DNA from: Bartonella krasnovii
GTDB taxonomy: Bacteria > Pseudomonadota > Alphaproteobacteria > Rhizobiales > Rhizobiaceae
NCBI RefSeq assembly: GCF_003606345.3
Contig: NZ_CP031844.2
Location: 434,001 to 498,000, forward strand
Length of the DNA stretch: 64,000 bases
Direction: 5' to 3'
Made by a program: the position numbers and the translations under genes. Position 1 is the first letter of the stretch; every line of letters begins with the position of its first letter. The notes beneath the pieces are model-generated. The model worked only from the letters and a program-made list of their open reading frames with translations, was not told the DNA's origin and made no database searches. This document shows positions 44,276 through 52,668 of this stretch, one piece after another.

Positions 44276-45082
44276 TTAAGATCTCATTTCATAGGAGGAT
44301 GCTGTTTGAGGGAGTACAAACGGGATATCTTCTTTAGGCAATTCAGAAACGTTTAATGAACAATGATAAACATTTCGGAGATTTTGTGTTGTCAAAACGG
44401 TAGAGGCATTTCCTTCGCAATAAATCTCGCCCTCCTTGAGTAAGATCATGTTATCTGCATAATGTGCTGCAAGATTGAGATCGTGAAGGACAGCAAGAAC
44501 GCCACCACCAGAATGAGCAAATTGTTTTGCAATGTCCATAACGATAATTTGATGTTGAATATCAAGGCTAGCAATAGGTTCATCTAATATCATCCAACGA
44601 GGAATCCCATTATAAATAGGTTTCCAGATTTGGCAAAGAACACGCGCAAGTTGTACGCGCGCTTGTTCTCCACCTGATAATTGATGATAATACAGGTTAC
44701 CGTAATCAGAAAGGTCAACACGTTCTAAAGCTTCTTGGATAAGACTTTGCAATTCGGCTTTGGCAATAGTAATTTGGTTTACAGAAAGTCCAAGCCCTAC
44801 AACTTCATGGACTAAGAATGGAAATACGAGCGTTGTTGATTGTGGTAAAACCGCTCGCATTTTTGCCATTTCATAAGTTTTTGTTTGGCGGACATCATAA
44901 CCATTTAAGGTTATTTTTCCACTGTAAGGAATTTCTCCACTTAATGCTTTGACAAAAGTACTTTTCCCTGATCCGTTGGGACCGATAATGATGGTAAAAG
45001 CGCCACTTTTAGCTTGAAGATTAACGCGGTTAAGAATCTGTTTTTTTCCGCGCTGAACGCAAATGTTTGTCGCCTCAATCAT
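44276..45082 (-). CDS. hmuV: Haem ABC transporter, ATP-binding protein
   Basis: ATPase of the inner-membrane haem importer. From the ATG at 45082 it has about 268 residues: Walker A GPNGSGKS, Q-loop in RAVLPQSTTLVFPF, signature LSGGEQARVQLARVL, Walker B WMILDEPIASLDI and the switch histidine in AVLHDLNLAAHYAD. The start overlaps the permease stop as ATGA; an upstream in-frame ATG at 45118 lies inside the permease gene and is unlikely. Last gene of the haem operon. Confidence 0.94.
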   Translation of the reverse strand: MIEATNICVQRGKKQILNRVNLQAKSGAFTIIIGPNGSGKSTFVKALSGEIPYSGKITLNGYDVRQTKTYEMAKMRAVLPQSTTLVFPFLVHEVVGLGLSVNQITIAKAELQSLIQEALERVDLSDYGNLYYHQLSGGEQARVQLARVLCQIWKPIYNGIPRWMILDEPIASLDIQHQIIVMDIAKQFAHSGGGVLAVLHDLNLAAHYADNMILLKEGEIYCEGNASTVLTTQNLRNVYHCSLNVSELPKEDIPFVLPQTASSYEMRS

Positions 45083-46176
45083 GAAAAGTCTGTTCCTCGT
45101 TTGCATATAAGGATCCACAGGAAGAAGGGAGCACCGAAAAGTGCAGTTACGATTCCAATTGGCAATTCTGCGGGGGCAACAATTAAGCGTGCAAACGTAT
45201 CAGCAAAAATAAGTAATGCTGCCCCTAAGAGAGCAGAGTAAGGAATGAGATAGCGGTGATCAGGACCAATGAGCTGACGTAAAATATGAGGAACAATAAT
45301 CCCAATAAAACCAATACCACCACTGACAGCAACAGCACTTCCACACATAAGAGCAACAAGGGGAATAGCAATATTTTTAACGCGTTGAACAGAAAAACCA
45401 ATATGACCAGCAACAGCTTCACCAAGCGCAAGAGCATTCAGAGCTCTTGATAAAAAGGGGGAGAAAAGAAGACCAACAAAGACGAAAGGGAGAACAAGCC
45501 ATACTTTCAACCACGTTGCACCCGCAAGAGAACCAAGACTCCAAAAAGTGATATCGCGTAATTGTTGATCATTTGCGATAAAAATCAACGTTCCGACAAC
45601 TGCACTGCTTAAGGCTCCAAGGGCAATACCGGCAAGCAACATGGTTGCAATAGAGGTAAAGCTATGATGCGTAGCTATTATGTAGAGGATAATCGTTGAT
45701 AAAAGCCCACCCAAAAAAGCGCCTATGATAACTTTATACGGTTCTAGAAAAGGTGCAAATGAAATAGGAATGGCAAAACCTACAACAATAGCTAAAACAG
45801 CACCAAGACCGGCTCCTGCCGATACACCCACAATTCCAGGATCTGCAAGAGGATTACGGAAAAGTCCTTGCATCAGAACCCCTGAGACAGCCAAAGCTGC
45901 TCCGATCAATAGCCCTAAGATAACACGAGGAAGCCTTATATCAATAAATATGAGATAATCGCGTGTTCCACGACTAACAGAAAACTCTTGCGTAAACATG
46001 TTATAAAGAAAATCAAAGAGTGAAGTATTTGAAGCGCCATTTAAAAGCCCGCTCAAAATACTAAAAATGAGGAATATTATGAGACCAAATAAGAGTATTT
46101 TTCTTAAATTTTCACGCTTTATTTTTTTCTGTTTTTCTGTTTCAGATGCATAAATCATGGACAGCTTCTCTAGCAA
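45079..46176 (-). CDS. hutC: Haem ABC transporter, permease
   Basis: A FecCD/BtuC-family permease of 365 residues with about nine to ten transmembrane helices. Family motifs include DIRLPRVILGLLIGAALAVS, GVLMQGLFRNPLADPGIVGV, GALSSAVVGTLIFIANDQQL, LGSLAGATWLKVW and GFIGIIVPHILRQLIGPDHR. It carries haem from the periplasmic binding protein into the cytoplasm. It starts two bases after the binding-protein gene and overlaps hmuV by four. The family calls it HmuU; HutC is the name used in Bartonella. Confidence 0.93.
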   Translation of the reverse strand: MLEKLSMIYASETEKQKKIKRENLRKILLFGLIIFLIFSILSGLLNGASNTSLFDFLYNMFTQEFSVSRGTRDYLIFIDIRLPRVILGLLIGAALAVSGVLMQGLFRNPLADPGIVGVSAGAGLGAVLAIVVGFAIPISFAPFLEPYKVIIGAFLGGLLSTIILYIIATHHSFTSIATMLLAGIALGALSSAVVGTLIFIANDQQLRDITFWSLGSLAGATWLKVWLVLPFVFVGLLFSPFLSRALNALALGEAVAGHIGFSVQRVKNIAIPLVALMCGSAVAVSGGIGFIGIIVPHILRQLIGPDHRYLIPYSALLGAALLIFADTFARLIVAPAELPIGIVTALFGAPFFLWILICKRGTDFS

Positions 46177-46178
46177 TT

Positions 46179-47102
46179 CTATCCGTTTTTATCGTTTGGG
46201 CCGTTTTTATCGTTTTTGTTTGTACCATAAAGCGTATGAATAAGTTCTCTTGATGCATCCGCAGTGCGTGGACCAAATCCTAAAAGATACATAGCATCCA
46301 TTTGTTTAATAGCATGATTTTTGGCGGCAACTGTTGCTTTAATTGCTGGTATCGCTAAAAGCTTTTCAAGATTAACAGATCTTCCACTGTGTGTTATAAG
46401 CAAAATAACATCAGGATTTGCTTTCAATAACGCTTCGTTATTGAGAAGTTTATATCCTTTATAATCAGTAATGGCATTGAGACCACCTGAAAGTTTTATG
46501 ATACCATCAGCCGCTGTATCTGTTCCAGATGCCATAACGCGTCCATTTTGCACAGACAAAATAAAAAGGACTCGCTTTTGTTTTGTTACCTTTGCCAAAA
46601 GAGCATCATTGTCTACAAAGTCACGGCTTATTTTTTGAATTAATGCAGCGGCTTGCTCTTCACGATGGATGGCTTTTCCAACGAGGCGAATTTTTTCTAT
46701 AACACTTTCTCGAGAATAGTTTTCTGGTATAATCACGATAGGGATTGATGTTTTTTTGAGAATTTCAATTGTTGAGGGAGGCCCACTCCCTTCAACGAGT
46801 AAGATACCCTCTGGAGCAAAAGACAGAACACCTTCAGGTGAAAGAGCGCGCATGTAACCAAGCACAGGAAGCTTGAGGGCTTCTTTGGGATAAACACTTG
46901 TACTATCACGGGCAACAAGTTGATCTTGTGCACCTAATGCATAAACAATTTCTGTCAGGGAACCACCAATAGAGACAATTCGCGCATTTTCAGAAAAATG
47001 CGTAGTAGGTTCAGCAATGACATGTTGAGAAAAGAAGCTAAGAGAAAGCAGTATAAAAAAAAGAAAAAAACTTAAGCGTCTGCGCAAAAAAAGTATAAGC
47101 AT
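46179..47102 (-). CDS. hutB: Periplasmic haem-binding protein
   Basis: A 307-residue class-III solute-binding protein (HmuT/HutB). A signal peptide is visible (a hydrophobic run in SFFLFFILLSLSFFSQHVIA, cleavage near AEP). The mature part begins ARIVSIGGSLTEIVYALGAQ with YALGAQDQLVARDSTSVYPK, and includes GYMRALSPEGVLSFAPEGIL and VLFILSVQNGRVMASGTDTA, as in HmuT. The extreme C-terminus is a short duplication, NDKNGPNDKNG, from an 18-bp tandem repeat just before the stop. Second gene after hemS in the operon. Confidence 0.93.
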   Translation of the reverse strand: MLILFLRRRLSFFLFFILLSLSFFSQHVIAEPTTHFSENARIVSIGGSLTEIVYALGAQDQLVARDSTSVYPKEALKLPVLGYMRALSPEGVLSFAPEGILLVEGSGPPSTIEILKKTSIPIVIIPENYSRESVIEKIRLVGKAIHREEQAAALIQKISRDFVDNDALLAKVTKQKRVLFILSVQNGRVMASGTDTAADGIIKLSGGLNAITDYKGYKLLNNEALLKANPDVILLITHSGRSVNLEKLLAIPAIKATVAAKNHAIKQMDAMYLLGFGPRTADASRELIHTLYGTNKNDKNGPNDKNG

Positions 47103-47113
47103 ATTTTATCTTT

Positions 47114-48157
47114 CTAAGCGACGACTAATTTTTGATAGGGAGGAAGAGACTTCAATAAAGAACGCCAATCCTCACGCTCTTTTTGACCTTCTTTGCGCAG
47201 TCCAAAGAATTGAACAATCATATCATCATTTTTATCGAAAACTTCAAGTGAACTGATATAACCATCACGGGTAGGTTTGCGAACATGCCATACACTAGCA
47301 ATCCCAGACGTGAGTAAATGAAGGTCAAAATTTGGATCAAGAACATTAAGCCAAGGTCCCATTTGCTTAATATTTTTCACAGTTCCACTAAAAATTTGAA
47401 TACACCCTTTATTCCCAACAAAGCACATAATGGGCAGTTCTTGCTCTGCGACTTTATTCAGCATTATTTCAACAGCATCTACCTGTAATTCATCGGCAAA
47501 TTCATTGCCAGCATATTTTACAGCATGATGCCGATTAATTTTAAATTCAGAAATAATTTTATGAAGTTGGTGTACATCTGTCATTTTACGCCAACGATCC
47601 CGAAAATTATCAATATCCAATTCTGTTATGTCACACTGAACTGGAAGAGAAACAGGAAGAATGTCAAGAACAGAGGACTGATCTTCAAGAAGGAGATTTT
47701 CAACAAGTTTATCCCACTCTTCCATGTTGGTCATATCTTTAGAGTAGATTTTTAAAATAGCAACGCCATGCTCATCAAAGAATTGTAGACTTTTTGCAGG
47801 CTTTCCAAGGATGATGACATCATATTCAAAACCAAACTTCCATTGTTTTGCAAAAATACGCAAATCAATTTCACCCAGTGTAATAGGAATATGTTGATTT
47901 TGAACAATTTTTTCAAAACATCCTGTTATTTCGTGAACAGCATATTCATTGCGTGTTAAGACCATAACTTTTCCAAGCCGCGGAGCACTTTCCAAGAGGG
48001 TAGAAAGATTAGTTTGTAGTCTTTTTGCTTTTCCAATGGTACAATAGGCCGCAATAAGCTCCGCTTCGGATATACCAATCGAAACCGCAAAATCGCGGTT
48101 TCGCATTTCTTTTTTTTCTTCACGCAAACGAAGAATGATTTCAGCTGTATATGCCAT
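47114..48157 (-). CDS. hemS: Haem-degrading/haem-trafficking protein HemS
   Basis: A 347-residue HemS/HmuS protein made of two related halves. It binds haem in the cytoplasm and in some bacteria releases iron from it. The N-terminal REEKKEMRNRDFAVSIGISE and AELIAAYC, the repeated motifs VLTRNEYAVHEITGCFEKI and IMCFVGNKGCIQIFSGTVKN, and LLTSGIASVWHVRKPTRDGY are typical; the last holds the histidine and arginine region. It lies between hutA and hutB with 11 bp to hutB, so it leads the hutB-hutC-hmuV genes. Bartonella HemS is reported to degrade haem; here that is family knowledge. Confidence 0.92.
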   Translation of the reverse strand: MAYTAEIILRLREEKKEMRNRDFAVSIGISEAELIAAYCTIGKAKRLQTNLSTLLESAPRLGKVMVLTRNEYAVHEITGCFEKIVQNQHIPITLGEIDLRIFAKQWKFGFEYDVIILGKPAKSLQFFDEHGVAILKIYSKDMTNMEEWDKLVENLLLEDQSSVLDILPVSLPVQCDITELDIDNFRDRWRKMTDVHQLHKIISEFKINRHHAVKYAGNEFADELQVDAVEIMLNKVAEQELPIMCFVGNKGCIQIFSGTVKNIKQMGPWLNVLDPNFDLHLLTSGIASVWHVRKPTRDGYISSLEVFDKNDDMIVQFFGLRKEGQKEREDWRSLLKSLPPYQKLVVA

Positions 48158-48417
48158 GGACTTTACCTTTATGTTATCTAACTCAAAAACTAACTTTCAA
48201 ACTCTAATTCCAAGGCAATAGATCAAATTCTTTTAAGAGTTCAATCTATCACAAAATAAGGCCCTACCGCTAAAATCGAACAATCAAAAAACGATAAAAC
48301 GGAAAGAATTAAGACCTTTCTACAAAATCTTTGTAATTTTAAAGATATTGAAAATAGAAACACAATAACTAATCCTTTTATCGATACGACTCTTGATCTA
48401 ATCGTTAACAGAAGTGA

Positions 48418-50631
48418 CTAAAACTTTTGTACGAAAGATACCTTAAAGTTACGACCAGGCTGGCTATAATAATCCTTCGGAGCTATATTTTTATTCGCAA
48501 TTGCATTTTTACCTGAAGGAAGATCTGAAGCATTCCAATATTTTGTATTGAAAAGATTATAAACACCGGCTCTTAAGATAGGTCCTGTTTCACCGAATGG
48601 TTTCCACCACCCCGTCATATCAACAACATGGTATCCTGGAATTTTTTGATAATCAGATTCTTTAGCTACTTTGTCACGTTTGGCTGCCAAAGTAAGAATA
48701 ATATCGCCTCCCCAAACCTCTTTTGCATATCCTAATCCGATAACTGCTTTCAAAGGAGGAATCGAGTTAAGATATTCCTTTTTATCAAGATCTTTTCCTT
48801 GTGAATAGACAAGAGAAACATTGCTATGAAAATCATTTTTAAGAACTAAATGCGCCTTTGTTTCAACACCAAAAATTCTCACGCGTGAACGATTCATATA
48901 ATGCAGACGTTTAAACCTGAATTCTTCTGACGGTCCTTTATCCTCGATATCTATGAAATTTTGATATTGGTTGATAAAGGCATTGAAAGAACCACCAAAA
49001 CTTGCATTTCCATACCGTAGACCAATATCATACCCATTGCTTTTTTCTGGTTGAAGATCAGGATTTCCCTTTGTGTAATAAGCAGAGGGTCTAATATAAG
49101 AAACGTAAAGTTCTGAAATACGTGGTGCACGGAAAGCTTGTGCCCATTGAGCATAGAGCGTTATTTGATTACGAATATCCCACTCCATGCGTAATTTAGG
49201 AGAAAAGCTAGATCCATTTCTTTCTGGAGGAAATTTATCAGAAATTAGAGCTTTTTCATAAGCGGAGCTTTTTTGCGGGACATATTTGTACCAATCATAT
49301 CGAATTCCTGGTGTTATCCGAAAATGATTATCAGCTAACCCAATTTCATCTTCAAAAACAAAACCCAAATTATAACCATTTGTGTCTGGTGAATCTGACC
49401 GATTAGCAGGCACCATAAAGCATCCCCGCGCATTTTCTTCTAAATGGCAATTATCTTTACCTAAAAAATAGTGATGAAATTTAGATGACGAAACATTAGC
49501 GGCAATCTTGAACGTATGGCTTACAGTGCTAAAATCGACTTTTTTAAGGGCGTCTGCATTGAAACCATAATTGATATTACGCAGAAAATTATCTCTCAAA
49601 TAATCCCCTTTGGGTGTTCGAATACGAACACCAGTCATAGTGTCACGATCTAACTGCCTTTGCCAATAAAGCTGCCCACGAAAAACATCAACAATCGCAT
49701 CGCCATCACCATTATAATTATAAGAAAGAGAAAGACGTTCACGGGATTTATTGTCCTTATTATAAACAGAACCTGGGACATATGCAGTAGGAGCAAGAGC
49801 GGAGAATCCATTCAAGGAATGCGTATTTATATCATAATTAAAACGTTCTGCAGTAAAACCAAGCCGATGATTATCACTCAAATATTGATGAATTTTAAAA
49901 AGTAAGTTATTCTTGTCAAACTGAGAAGGGTTTTTACGTGTACGCTCTTCATATCCTCCTTCAGTTCCCATATTCTTACGTTCATTCCCCCCCACATAAG
50001 ATCCTTGTAAAAGCAAGAATGTTCGATAATTGCGCACAGCAAAAGCTTGATTGATGCGCCAGCTGTTATCAACAGAGTTATAACCACCTTTTATAAGGCT
50101 CCCCCAATTCTTTTCTCCAGTTATAAGGTCTTCAGGATTAAGGGTACGCAACGCAATTACTCCCCCTAAGGCGCCAGAACCATAAAGACTAGAATCTGAT
50201 CCTTGAATAGTATCAAACGTAGAAAGAGCGTTGAAATCAAAAGTGGTGTTCCCACCACCACCACCACGCAATACATCATTAAACCAAGGAAGAGAAATAC
50301 CATCCATTGTCGTAAGAACACGGTTCGCATCTAAACCACGAATAACAAAACTATTATTTTCTGAGTTATAGGAGACAGAAGGATTAAGACGACTCACATC
50401 ATACTCATCAGCTACTTGTTTTTCTTCAATATTCTCGTTGGTTTTACGATCAGTTAGAATGGTTATTGAATTTGAAGCATCTTCTATTTTTTTTCCTTTA
50501 ATAAGGATTGGTTTGAGCTCAGTCACAACATCCTTATCACTGTTTTGCGCAAAAACAAACGAAGGTATACAAACCGACAACGCACCTAAAATCACACAGC
50601 TCTTATGGATATTTTCTCGTCTTATTCGCAT
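48418..50631 (-). CDS. hutA: TonB-dependent haem receptor
   Basis: Outer-membrane haem receptor of 737 residues. A signal peptide (cleavage near FAQNSDKD) precedes the plug domain (VIRGLDANRVLTTMDGISLP, LYGSGALGGVIALRTLNPED) and a 22-strand barrel ending in phenylalanine (NFKVSFVQKF). The haem-receptor FRAP box is present (WAQAFRAPRISELYV) and so is an NPNL-like box as NPDL (KGNPDLQPEKSNGYDIGLRY). No histidine lies between the two boxes, whereas Yersinia HemR uses one there. It is divergent from tonB across 243 bp and followed by hemS after a 260-bp spacer. Confidence 0.93.
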   Translation of the reverse strand: MRIRRENIHKSCVILGALSVCIPSFVFAQNSDKDVVTELKPILIKGKKIEDASNSITILTDRKTNENIEEKQVADEYDVSRLNPSVSYNSENNSFVIRGLDANRVLTTMDGISLPWFNDVLRGGGGGNTTFDFNALSTFDTIQGSDSSLYGSGALGGVIALRTLNPEDLITGEKNWGSLIKGGYNSVDNSWRINQAFAVRNYRTFLLLQGSYVGGNERKNMGTEGGYEERTRKNPSQFDKNNLLFKIHQYLSDNHRLGFTAERFNYDINTHSLNGFSALAPTAYVPGSVYNKDNKSRERLSLSYNYNGDGDAIVDVFRGQLYWQRQLDRDTMTGVRIRTPKGDYLRDNFLRNINYGFNADALKKVDFSTVSHTFKIAANVSSSKFHHYFLGKDNCHLEENARGCFMVPANRSDSPDTNGYNLGFVFEDEIGLADNHFRITPGIRYDWYKYVPQKSSAYEKALISDKFPPERNGSSFSPKLRMEWDIRNQITLYAQWAQAFRAPRISELYVSYIRPSAYYTKGNPDLQPEKSNGYDIGLRYGNASFGGSFNAFINQYQNFIDIEDKGPSEEFRFKRLHYMNRSRVRIFGVETKAHLVLKNDFHSNVSLVYSQGKDLDKKEYLNSIPPLKAVIGLGYAKEVWGGDIILTLAAKRDKVAKESDYQKIPGYHVVDMTGWWKPFGETGPILRAGVYNLFNTKYWNASDLPSGKNAIANKNIAPKDYYSQPGRNFKVSFVQKF

Positions 50632-50874
50632 AACACATTATAACCTTTTTTTTAAAACATCCCCTCTCTAAGCTTGAAACTTTACATAAAAACGCCTGAC
50701 TTAACCCTATCAAAAGTTAACCAACCAAGCAGGAATGATTTAACAATACAAAATCACGGAGGAACCATATTAAACATGATAAAATCAGTCAAGAAAAAAG
50801 TTGCAATTTCAAAACAGCTTGTTTTAATGAGATGAAATACCAATATTGCACTTAGAATAGCGGCGGAAGAAACG
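50632..50874. promoter_or_regulatory. Divergent hutA-tonB promoter region
   Basis: 243 bp containing the promoters for the receptor gene (minus) and tonB (plus). In Bartonella the haem genes respond to Irr, RirA and Fur-type regulators; I could not identify a specific operator by eye. Listed because both halves of the TonB-receptor system must be controlled from here. Confidence 0.55.
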
Positions 50875-51654
50875 ATGAACTTTGCAAATACGAGGCAGTT
50901 ATCAGCTCTTTGGATTGGTGCATTTGTTGGCGCCCTTTCTTTGCATATAGTATTGGGCGCACAGTTTTATTTTCGAAAGACTGGTGTCAGTAACGGTACG
51001 CTCTCTTCGACGGTTATGCTAACTCTTGCCCAAGAGAGTCTCTATCTGAATGATGATATAGATTCGTCAAATCCAGATCATGATACAGATTTATTAAGTG
51101 TCAGTGCAAAATCAGAATTATTACAACCAGATCTTGCTGAGCAAGAGCCAGAGATAACGGAGAGGGTGGATGAAATTCAACCGGAAGAGCCGCAGCAGAC
51201 TGTAGAAAAAGATGATTTTACAGAAAAGTCTTTGGAAGAATCCCTTCCTCACAAAGTAGAAGATAAAATATTTGAAAAAAAATCGAAACCAAAAACAGTT
51301 ATCAAGAAAGCCCTTGTGAAGACTGCGCGTTCACTTACTGCTAGACAGAGAGGCAGTACAGCAGGGATTGAAGATATGGTGTTAATGGAGTGGTTAGCAA
51401 AAGTACAGTCGCAATTAGAAAAGCAAAAAAATTATGTTGTAGGACAACGTACCAGTCGGGCAAAAGGAACGGTGAAGTTAGAGTTTAGGGTACATGAGCG
51501 GGGTGGTATTTTTTCTAGCCGTGTCGTCGTTTCTGCCGGAGACCCAGAACTTGATCGATTGGCTATGGCAGCCCTTCAACGTGTCGGTTCTTTTCCTCCC
51601 CCTCCACCATCAAAAGTAAATAAAACGATTAGAGTATCTTTGATATTTAGCTGA
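50875..51654 (+). CDS. tonB: TonB energy transducer
   Basis: A 259-residue TonB protein. The N-terminal membrane anchor is at about residues 9-32 (LSALWIGAFVGALSLHIVLG). A long acidic then lysine-rich periplasmic spacer (about 60-150) follows, with less proline than E. coli TonB. The C-terminal domain contains RAKGTVKLEFRVHERGGIFS, DRLAMAALQRVGSFPPPPPS and ends VSLIFS. It couples the ExbBD proton gradient to HutA, whose gene is divergent. exbB and exbD are not in this window. Confidence 0.9.
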   Translation: MNFANTRQLSALWIGAFVGALSLHIVLGAQFYFRKTGVSNGTLSSTVMLTLAQESLYLNDDIDSSNPDHDTDLLSVSAKSELLQPDLAEQEPEITERVDEIQPEEPQQTVEKDDFTEKSLEESLPHKVEDKIFEKKSKPKTVIKKALVKTARSLTARQRGSTAGIEDMVLMEWLAKVQSQLEKQKNYVVGQRTSRAKGTVKLEFRVHERGGIFSSRVVVSAGDPELDRLAMAALQRVGSFPPPPPSKVNKTIRVSLIFS

Positions 51655-51754
51655 TTTTATGAAGGTTATCTGTTTAGATAATATATTGATTTAGAATGAT
51701 TGCCCATCATTTTATAATGTGAATGAAATATAGTTTTTTCTGAATCTTTTTGAC

Positions 51755-51812
51755 GTTGAATCAATCAAAATCATTCGCTTAAAGACGTCACAAGGGAGAA
51801 CATGGATAAAAA
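51755..51812 (+). repeat. Dispersed degenerate repeat, copy B
   Basis: GTTGAATCAATCAAAATCAT followed by GACGTCACAAGGGAGA and ACATGGATAAAAAG; matches copy A at 21926-21993 and copy C at 52543-52600. Upstream similarity to copy C extends to about 51687. Confidence 0.55.
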
Positions 51813-52542
51813 GTTTTAGGAGTGAACATATTTCTTATGAATGCTCTAAATGAAAAGGCTGTTACAATATCAAGTATGGTGGTAGGGCCTTACTCTTATC
51901 TCATTAAAGGGAATATATCTAATCGATATACCATTTGAGAGGGTTTTTCATAAGTACTTTTCAGGTTCACTGTTGTGAAATGAACTTAAAAGCATTAAAA
52001 AATGCCTTTTTAAAATAAAAATAGGCATAAGAAATACATGCTATTTGGTCTAGATATTTTGTTTTATATAAAGGGGGCGAGCTTATATATAAAAATGAGA
52101 TAAATAAAAGTTAAAGCTTCATCTTTATCCCTAAAAGATATTAATATGTTTAAAAGTTGTAAAGCTAAATGAAAAGAAAAGGTACGGGAGGATATTCTTT
52201 ATCTTTAAGGTTGTCTTACTCAATGAGTCTATCTTTTTGCTTTTAGAGAGTATCCAAACAGCTATAGTAGTGATAACGCACCCCCATGGGATATGGAAAT
52301 ATTGTAATCAGAAAACACATGTTGTTGTATAAGATTTGAATGTTGATGAATAAGCAACAGTAAAAGGATGCGCTATTTATTTCACTTTTTTACATTGATA
52401 ATTTCTATGATATTATCGTTTATGTCTTGAGAAGAAATAAACTATTTGCGCAACATGATGATTAATAATGATCATTCATTATTTTATATTTGGAATGAGA
52501 GCCCAGAATAGCGTAGAATTTTCTTATCTCAGCTCTATTGAT

Positions 52543-52600
52543 ACTGAATCGATTAAAATCACTTAACTTGTACATTAAAAGTGGGGCTTTATGTGGATAC
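52543..52600 (+). repeat. Dispersed degenerate repeat, copy C
   Basis: ACTGAATCGATTAAAATCAC, then AAAAGTGGGG and TATGTGGATA. The same order of blocks as copies A and B, more diverged. Same orientation as copy B, 0.79 kb away. Confidence 0.45.
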
Positions 52601-52668
52601 TTCTTTAGGAAGGAATAAAAGTTCTTTTAAGAGCTACCCGTATTTGAGAAAATTAAGGTATATTATTT

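Larger units (their letters stand above)
51655..52668. other. 1.0-kb spacer between tonB and slt with a repeat pair
   Basis: No plausible gene. Two related segments of about 140-160 bp (51687-51825 and 52456-52618) carry copies B and C of the dispersed repeat first seen near 21.9 kb. The rest is AT-rich without recognisable signals. Confidence 0.45.
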
